This document shows positions 59,901 to 64,000 of a DNA stretch of 64,000 nt, piece after piece. Each line of letters begins with the position of its first letter. The first letter of the stretch is position 1. A program made the position numbers and the translations under genes. The DNA is from Lachnospiraceae bacterium (GTDB lineage Bacteria > Bacillota > Clostridia > Lachnospirales > Lachnospiraceae), in NCBI GenBank assembly GCA_019423745.1, contig JAHZAV010000008.1, forward strand, positions 1 through 64,000. Reading direction: 5' to 3'. Under the pieces are notes generated by a model. That model ran no database searches, had not been told where the DNA came from, and saw only the letters and a program-made list of their open reading frames with translations.

Positions 59901-60544
59901 TGAAGAAGAGAGAATATATGAGGGAAATGTATGGAGATGAAACAGAAGAATTTGGAGAAGTGGTTTATCAGGAACCGGAGATGGTTCCTTTGCTTCCCCG
60001 CTTCCGAATGGAAGAACAGGAACTGACAGGAGCTTCCAGAGGAAGTGCTTATCATAGAGTTTTGGAACTTTTGGATTTTTGTCAGGACTATAATCAGGAT
60101 TCTTTGGAGACTGCCATAGAAGAAATGAAAACTACCGGTAAAATTCAGAAAGATATTGTCCAAAGTGTCTGCCCCCAAGAGGTTCTTGGTTTTGTGTCCA
60201 GCATAGATGGAAAACGTATGAAAAAGGCAGCCAGGCAGGGGAAACTATGGAAGGAGCAACCATTTGTTTTGGGCGTAAATGCAGAGGAGCTATATCCTGG
60301 ATCCGAAGAGGGGGAGACGATACTTGTTCAGGGAATTATTGATGTTTTCTTTGAAGAGGACGGAGAATTGATCGTCTTGGATTATAAGACTGACAAAGTG
60401 CGAAAACCAGAAGAACTGAAAGAGAAATATCATGCTCAGCTTGCGTACTATGCTAAGGCACTGGAGCAGCTGACAGGAAAAAATGTAAAAGAAAAAATTA
60501 TTTATTCCTTTGCCCTTCAAAAAAGAATTGTATTGGAAGAATAA
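56903..60544 (+). CDS. addA: Helicase-nuclease AddA
   Basis: 1213 residues, GTG start overlapping the addB stop (GTGA). UvrD-like helicase: Walker A SAAAGSGKTAVLVERI (about 22-36), TFTEAAAAEMKERI, DEYQDSN (motif II), GDVKQSIYRFR, SIHKSKGLEFPVVI and VALTRAKEKL. C-terminal RecB-like nuclease ending with VLDYKTDKV and QLAYYAKAL. It unwinds and degrades DNA ends with AddB until Chi. Complete in length. Confidence 0.93.
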   Translation: MSVKWTKEQQDVIDLQKRNILVSAAAGSGKTAVLVERIITMLTREEDPVDVDQLLIVTFTEAAAAEMKERIRGAIEKKMEERPDDEHLMQQATLIHSARITTIHSFCLSVIREHFHNIDLDPAFRIGEEGELRLMQQDVLEDLLEKKYQEGNSEFLEFAECYARGRDDHKIEELILKLYEFSRSYPEPEEWLDSCVDLYQVRSEEELIKTPAFSLAKRRIDCYIQSALLLQKRAQKLCLEPDGPYMYEEMLCSDLENIKKFQKAATYSDYYNAVLNMSWKKLAPNRDKTVSKEKAEQVKALREEMKGIIKTAAGHYFKDDINEVIRQAGACFPMMKVLAELTIDFARVFEEKKRNQNIIDFNDMEQYALRILTEKGEGNKPSAAAREYQEMFREVMIDEYQDSNLIQEAILTSVSGVSQGRYNIFMVGDVKQSIYRFRLSRPELFMDKFNTYCLYEGEGTDSEKQRIDLYRNFRSRKEVLEGVNYLFHQIMTESLGGIIYDDRAALHPGAPYKEQTGYQPEIMLIESQIDEDILDMAEDGESVLNARRLEARAIAGRIRELMGNGMVTDKKDGTLRPVRYSDIVILIRSIQGWSDIFLEVLAEEGIPAYAGTKEGYFETREIGTLLDYLRVLNNRKQDIPLAAVLSSYFGKMTDEELAKVKAAYPGERFYDAVEHYQIEGEEAEIRLKLERCMGQMEHFRKKVPYIAIHELLWQILDETGYADYMAALPAGEQRKANLDMLLEKAMVFESTSYKGLFNFVRYIEQLRKYDVDYGEASLGDEQSDTVRIMSIHKSKGLEFPVVIAAGMGKRFNQQDARSSVIVHASLGVGLDAVDLGERTRSVSFFRRVMQKEEVLETLAEELRVLYVALTRAKEKLIITGTLKNAEDKLEACRMAKGQEPELSFGVLSSASSYLSWILPAIAEKEKEMPFHISVKRLEDLVRAKEQEKTEKIFTKKALEDWDTQAIYDKEMKKSLEEQFLYTYPYSNAFDRKQKFTVSELKKREYMREMYGDETEEFGEVVYQEPEMVPLLPRFRMEEQELTGASRGSAYHRVLELLDFCQDYNQDSLETAIEEMKTTGKIQKDIVQSVCPQEVLGFVSSIDGKRMKKAARQGKLWKEQPFVLGVNAEELYPGSEEGETILVQGIIDVFFEEDGELIVLDYKTDKVRKPEELKEKYHAQLAYYAKALEQLTGKNVKEKIIYSFALQKRIVLEE

Positions 60545-60571
60545 AATAGAAAGGGAATCAATGAGGAGATG

Positions 60572-60616
60572 AGTCGGATAAGGTGCTGCACAGTGGCAGC
60601 CCTTGTCCGGCTTTTT
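60572..60616 (+). terminator. Terminator of addBA
   Basis: AGTCGGATAAGG-x-GCTGC / GCAGC-CCTTGTCCGGCT with G-U pairs, then TTTTT. Confidence 0.82.
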
Positions 60617-60649
60617 AGATTTCTTGTCAGAAAAAATCCGATAGGTTTG

Positions 60650-60680
60650 TTGACAAACAATATTATACGACATATAATAT
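60650..60680 (+). promoter_or_regulatory. Promoter and likely PadR operator
   Basis: TTGACA (60650-60655), 17 bases, TATAAT (60673-60678). A perfect inverted repeat ATATTATA / TATAATAT with a 5-base centre (60660-60680) covers the -10 box, giving a natural autorepression site for the PadR protein encoded next. Confidence 0.75.
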
Positions 60681-60787
60681 AGGTGAAAAAATAATATTAT
60701 TTAAGAACATAGTTGCTTGTATGATAAAAGGCTTAGCAGATGAAGGTGCAATAAGAATGAAGACGTTATAACAAAGGAAGTGATTGA

Positions 60788-61111
60788 ATGGTATTTAATA
60801 CCGGAGCAGCTCTTCTAGATGCGATCGTGTTGGCAGTTGTTTCGAGAGAGCGAGAAGGGACTTACGGGTATAAGATTACACAAGATGTAAGAAAAGCAAT
60901 TGAAGTATCAGAGTCTACTTTATATCCTGTTTTGCGCAGGCTTCAAAAAGACCAATGTCTGGAAGTTTATGATATGCAGTACGATGGCAGGAATAGGCGA
61001 TACTACAAGATTACGTCGAAAGGATTAGTTCAGCTAAACTTATACCGGAGTGAATGGAAAGTTTATTCCGGCAAGATCAGCGAATTATTTGAGGGAGGTG
61101 CAATTTCATGA
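60788..61111 (+). CDS. PadR-family transcriptional regulator
   Basis: 107 residues: winged helix with GTYGYKITQDVRKAIEVSESTLYPVLRRLQKDQCLEVYD and the C-terminal wing and helix (NRRYYKITSKGLVQL). It is the short PadR type and probably represses its own operon through the palindrome over its promoter. It overlaps the DUF1700 gene by 4 bases. PadR-DUF1700-DUF4097-PspC operons are widespread in Firmicutes and linked to envelope or antimicrobial stress. Confidence 0.9.
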   Translation: MVFNTGAALLDAIVLAVVSREREGTYGYKITQDVRKAIEVSESTLYPVLRRLQKDQCLEVYDMQYDGRNRRYYKITSKGLVQLNLYRSEWKVYSGKISELFEGGAIS

Positions 61112-61833
61112 ATCGAATACAATTTATGACAGAGCTGGCAGAGCTTCTTCAGGATATATCTGTCGAGGAGCGTATAGAGGCTATGAAATATTATAATGAC
61201 TATTTTGATGAGGCAGGAGAAGAAAATGAAGAAGATATTGTCAAAGAACTTGGAAGTCCGGAAAGGGTTGCGGCGGAAGTAAAAGCGGGGCTTGGAGAAA
61301 CAGCGGCATCCGCTGGCGAATTTCGGGAGACCGGGTATACAGATACAAGATTTGAGCGCAAAGCTGCTCCGTCATATCCGGGTGAAGAGAAAAATACAGG
61401 ATGGGAAAAGACACAACAACAGGGAAGCGGTTACGATGAAAGTCATAGAAATAAAAATACCGGTCTTAAGATTGTGTTGATTATTCTGGTACTTGTAGTA
61501 GGAAGCCCTGTTATTTTACCAGTAGCACTGGCAATCATCTGTACAGTGATAGCAATTATTTTAACTATAGTAGGTCTGTTTGCGGGTCTGGTCATTGCTT
61601 CTGTAATGGTGGCCCTTCTGGGCGTAGTTCTTGTGGGGGCAGGAATAGCCTCGCTTATCCCGCAAGTATCAGCGGGATTGGTGCTGATTGGAGGAGGGTT
61701 AATTACATTTGTAATTGGTCTTGTTATGACAGTGGCTATGGTGAGGGCGTGTATCATTGTGCTTCCTGGATTTTTCAGAGGAATTATCAACTTGATTCGC
61801 AAGCCATTCCATGGGAGAAAGGCGGTGGCATAA
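61108..61833 (+). CDS. DUF1700 family membrane protein
   Basis: 241 residues. The N-terminal 60 residues are the HAAS/DUF1700 helical domain (FMTELAELLQDISVEERIEAMKYYNDYFDEAGEENEEDIVKELGSPE, spread over 5-51), followed by a polar linker and four to five membrane helices (110-225). The HAAS domain is thought to touch PadR regulators, giving a membrane sensor. It overlaps padR by 4 bases and its stop touches the next ATG. Confidence 0.85.
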   Translation: MNRIQFMTELAELLQDISVEERIEAMKYYNDYFDEAGEENEEDIVKELGSPERVAAEVKAGLGETAASAGEFRETGYTDTRFERKAAPSYPGEEKNTGWEKTQQQGSGYDESHRNKNTGLKIVLIILVLVVGSPVILPVALAIICTVIAIILTIVGLFAGLVIASVMVALLGVVLVGAGIASLIPQVSAGLVLIGGGLITFVIGLVMTVAMVRACIIVLPGFFRGIINLIRKPFHGRKAVA

Positions 61834-62646
61834 ATGAAAAAAGGATGGAAAAGATTCTGGATATTTTGTGGAGTTACAGCAGCATTAGGATGTGTGTGTG
61901 TGATAACCGGAAAAGCAATGGGAGCAACACAGGTTTTGACTGATGAGTACATAACCGGTTTCTTCTTTCAATCTGGAAACAGTACGGATAATGATATAAG
62001 TCAACGTTTTGCAAATGTGCGCAAACTGGATATTGATACGGAGGGTCTGCATGTACATATTATTCCGAGGGAAGAGAATGATATTCTTGTACAAACGGTC
62101 AATGTAGATTCACGGTTAAAACTTCAGGTAAAAGAAGAAGGGGAAGAATTGAGCGTGGAAACTACAGCAGATCATTATCCATGGAAGCTTCTTAAACAGA
62201 CAGTTGCCGGGGACGTAACTATTTATGTACCGGAATACTGGGAATTTGAGGAGGCAGATGTTCAGGTGGGATATGGAGAACTGTATGTAGAAGATTTAAA
62301 AGCAGGGGAGTTGAATCTGGAAGTAGGAGCAGGAACTGCAAATATTGACTCCTTTACAGCGGATATAGCTGAGTTTACAGTGGGAGCTGGAAATATAACG
62401 GCTTTTGGAAATGCAGAAAACAAAATGGATGTAGAGTGCGGTGTGGGAGAATTATACTTTACCAGCCAAGGGAAAAAGACAGATTTTAATTATATGATCG
62501 AGTGTGGCATTGGAGAACTGAATTTGGACGAGGAAAGTTATTCCGGAATTGCAGTAAATAAGACCATTCATAATAATGCCTCGAAAGATATGAAAATTCA
62601 GTGCGGAGTGGGGTCTGTCAATATTTCTTTTGATGAGGCAATGTAA
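61834..62646 (+). CDS. DUF4097 beta-repeat envelope protein
   Basis: 270 residues. One N-terminal membrane helix or signal anchor (about 8-28), then repeated beta-strand text with Gly-rich turns (VGYGELYVEDLKAGELNLEVGAGTANIDS; CGVGELYF; CGIGELNL; CGVGSVNI), forming a right-handed beta-helix typical of DUF4097/toastrack proteins. Likely extracytoplasmic and part of the stress system with DUF1700 and PspC. Confidence 0.85.
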   Translation: MKKGWKRFWIFCGVTAALGCVCVITGKAMGATQVLTDEYITGFFFQSGNSTDNDISQRFANVRKLDIDTEGLHVHIIPREENDILVQTVNVDSRLKLQVKEEGEELSVETTADHYPWKLLKQTVAGDVTIYVPEYWEFEEADVQVGYGELYVEDLKAGELNLEVGAGTANIDSFTADIAEFTVGAGNITAFGNAENKMDVECGVGELYFTSQGKKTDFNYMIECGIGELNLDEESYSGIAVNKTIHNNASKDMKIQCGVGSVNISFDEAM

Positions 62647-62674
62647 TAAAGAAGAAAAGAAAGAAGGAGTTTAT

Positions 62675-62866
62675 ATGGAATCAAAAAGATTATACAGATC
62701 AAGAAAAGAACGTATGGTGTGTGGAGTATGCGGAGGAGTGGCAGAATATTTTAACATCGATCCAACAATTGTAAGACTGGTGTTCCTCCTGTTTGTTTTC
62801 TGGGCAGGAAGTGGGATTTTGGCCTATATTCTTGCAGCAATTATTATGCCGGATGAACCAAGATAA
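62675..62866 (+). CDS. PspC-domain protein
   Basis: 63 residues from the ATG at 62675 (ribosome site AAGGAG). A single PspC domain: RLYRSRKERMVCGVCGGVAEYFNIDPTIVRL then a long membrane helix to IMPDEPR. PspC proteins respond to membrane damage and couple to regulators. It closes the PadR-DUF1700-DUF4097 operon. Confidence 0.9.
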   Translation: MESKRLYRSRKERMVCGVCGGVAEYFNIDPTIVRLVFLLFVFWAGSGILAYILAAIIMPDEPR

Positions 62867-62951
62867 GGACAGGGGAAAAGGAGTAAATCTGCTTTGGCTG
62901 TATAAAATTTTGCATCATGTTAATACTTCCATATAGGAAAGGGGTATTAGC

Positions 62952-63146
62952 ATGAGCAGAAAAAAAGAAAAACCGATTATATTAAGTGAACTGACAAAAG
63001 AAGAGAAAATGAAATATGAAATTGCGGAAGAACTTGGTCTGCTTGATAAAGTTATGGAGCAGGGGTGGAAATCTCTTTCGTCAAAAGAGACAGGTCGCAT
63101 TGGAGGTCTGATCAATAAAAAGAAAAAAGAGCAGGGAATACGGTGA
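62952..63146 (+). CDS. Small acid-soluble spore protein, alpha/beta type
   Basis: 64 residues. KYEIAEELGL matches the conserved K-x-E-I-A-x-E-x-G box cut by the germination protease, and LSSKETGRIGGLINKK matches the second conserved box (S/T-x-x-x-x-G-x-x-G-G). It coats spore DNA in dormant spores, made under sigma-G. It marks the organism as a spore former or recent descendant of one. Ribosome site AAAGGGG. No clear sigma-A promoter precedes it. Confidence 0.8.
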   Translation: MSRKKEKPIILSELTKEEKMKYEIAEELGLLDKVMEQGWKSLSSKETGRIGGLINKKKKEQGIR

Positions 63147-63198
63147 AGTCTGAACTGTAACAAAAATATTACGAAGTGTGAAGATTTGGTGTCAAAGG

Positions 63199-63227
63199 TT
63201 GAAAAGGAAAAATCGTTTTGCTATAAT
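63199..63227 (+). promoter_or_regulatory. Promoter of the GT26-like gene
   Basis: TTGAAA (63199-63204), 17 bases, TATAAT (63222-63227). Confidence 0.75.
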
Positions 63228-63259
63228 CGAACAGCTAGAAGGAATAGCAGGTGATTGTA

Positions 63260-63979
63260 ATGAACGAAAAGATTCAAGTACTGAATATTGAGATTGACGA
63301 CTGCACTGCCAAAGAGGCTATGAAGCAGACAGTAGAATATATGAAAACAGAACCTGTCAATGTAATAGAGCTTGTTACTGTGGACACCGTAATGTATGCT
63401 TCGGAGGAGCCAAAACTTCGGGAGAGTATCGAATGTATTGATCTTGTTCTTCCGGGAGAAAAAGAGATTCTGGAAGGTGTTTCTGTAACTGAGAAACGGC
63501 ATTTGCAGGAGGTAGAACAGCGTACTTATCTTAGGATGTTTTTGCGCTATCTTCACAAAAATCATTCCAGAATTTTTCTTCTTGTGGAGACAGAGGAGGA
63601 GGCGGAGGCCTTTTATCAATATCTGGAGGAAAGATATGGTGGAATCCAGGTGGTGGGAATGGCAAAGGTATCCCCTACGGATTCAGCAGATGATTTAGTG
63701 GTTAATGCGGTAAATGGTGCAGAGACAGACTGTGTGATCGCAGCCCTTTCAGCGCCTGCAGAGCAGGAATTTATTGTGAGGAACAGGAGCATTTTGAATA
63801 CAAGAGTCTGGCTTGGGATAGGAAAGGGTGAGAATCCTATTTACCGCAGCCGGAGCCATATGCAAAAAATGGTACAGTTTATCAATCACAAGCTTTTTAA
63901 ACGTGAGATAGAAAAAAAACGAAAAAAAGAGATGGAAACTGCTGTGACTACTGGTGAGAGAGCGCGTGATTTTGTATAG
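63260..63979 (+). CDS. WecB/TagA/CpsF (GT26)-like protein with altered active site
   Basis: 239 residues from the ATG at 63260 (CAGGTG 7 bases upstream). The family outline is present: VNVIELVTVDTVMYASEEPKLRES, ECIDLVLPGEKEI, RIFLLVETEEEAEAFYQYLEERYGGIQVVG and WLGIGKGENPIYR. In active GT26 enzymes the second piece reads L-P-D-G with a catalytic Asp; here it is L-P-G-E (residues 64-67), and the usual T-P-N motif is VDT. The C-terminal helix is Lys/Glu-rich. It may be a non-catalytic relative or use other residues; possible roles are in envelope glycan synthesis or its control. Confidence 0.65.
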   Translation: MNEKIQVLNIEIDDCTAKEAMKQTVEYMKTEPVNVIELVTVDTVMYASEEPKLRESIECIDLVLPGEKEILEGVSVTEKRHLQEVEQRTYLRMFLRYLHKNHSRIFLLVETEEEAEAFYQYLEERYGGIQVVGMAKVSPTDSADDLVVNAVNGAETDCVIAALSAPAEQEFIVRNRSILNTRVWLGIGKGENPIYRSRSHMQKMVQFINHKLFKREIEKKRKKEMETAVTTGERARDFV

Positions 63980-64000
63980 TATGTATATGCTGAAAATCAT

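Noticed and set aside
1..64000. CRISPR array, prophage or rRNA operon
   Set aside because: No regularly spaced direct repeats, no phage structural genes and no rRNA sequence were seen anywhere in the window.

Overview
The window looks like a chromosome segment of a spore-forming, low-GC Firmicute of the gut Lachnospiraceae (Mediterraneibacter/Dorea/Blautia type). The reasons are strong AGGAGG ribosome binding sites, near-consensus sigma-A promoters, an alpha/beta-type spore protein gene, purine synthesis split into PurO plus an AICAR transformylase-only PurH, an AddAB rather than RecBCD nuclease, and a bile-acid-type steroid dehydrogenase homologue. The genus cannot be fixed from the sequence alone.

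Positions 1-9.8 kb are an accessory, partly decayed region. It opens with the tail of an unknown gene and its terminator. A compact type I toxin/antisense-RNA locus follows (0.48-0.83 kb), then an AT-rich block of three overlapping unknown genes (0.9-3.2 kb): two are frameshifted and the intact third carries a HEPN-like RN-x3-H motif. Next come small cargo genes, several broken: an SRPBCC gene with an internal deletion, a DUF4177-like gene with a stop at codon 4, DUF3795, a GNAT enzyme and a HEAT-like protein. A large cell-wall-anchored surface protein, a CPBP membrane protease and an IS200-type transposase remnant close the region.

From 9.8 to 20.4 kb lie metabolic genes: an HSDH-like SDR enzyme on the minus strand; adenosine deaminase with purine nucleoside phosphorylase; an XRE-cupin regulator with a perfect palindromic operator; and HyuA-HyuB-cupin. 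A terminator-shaped inverted repeat, with a promoter inside it, then leads into an EF-G/TetM-like GTPase fused to a YacP/Rae1-type NYN nuclease.

From 20.4 to 36 kb: a MATE exporter behind a candidate guanidine-IV-type leader, GreA, a degenerate amino-acid kinase, an HPr-like protein without the phosphorylatable histidine, an acyltransferase, PurO/PurH, GlmM, enolase, a YeiH-type exporter with its divergent LysR regulator, and the translation-rescue/RNA-decay group secG-rnr-smpB-ssrA.

From 36 to 46.9 kb: a GH25/ChW lysozyme without signal peptide, a glycosyltransferase-hydrolase fusion, tRNA-Ser(CGA), a two-component system, an isolated hisHF pair, ung and a dihydrolipoamide dehydrogenase. 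From 47 to 51.7 kb: a metal efflux locus (two P1B ATPases around a CadC-like ArsR regulator with two matching operators). From 51.7 kb to the end: a TPR lipoprotein, HflX, AddB-AddA, a PadR-DUF1700-DUF4097-PspC envelope-stress-type operon, a spore protein and a GT26-like protein lacking the expected catalytic aspartate.
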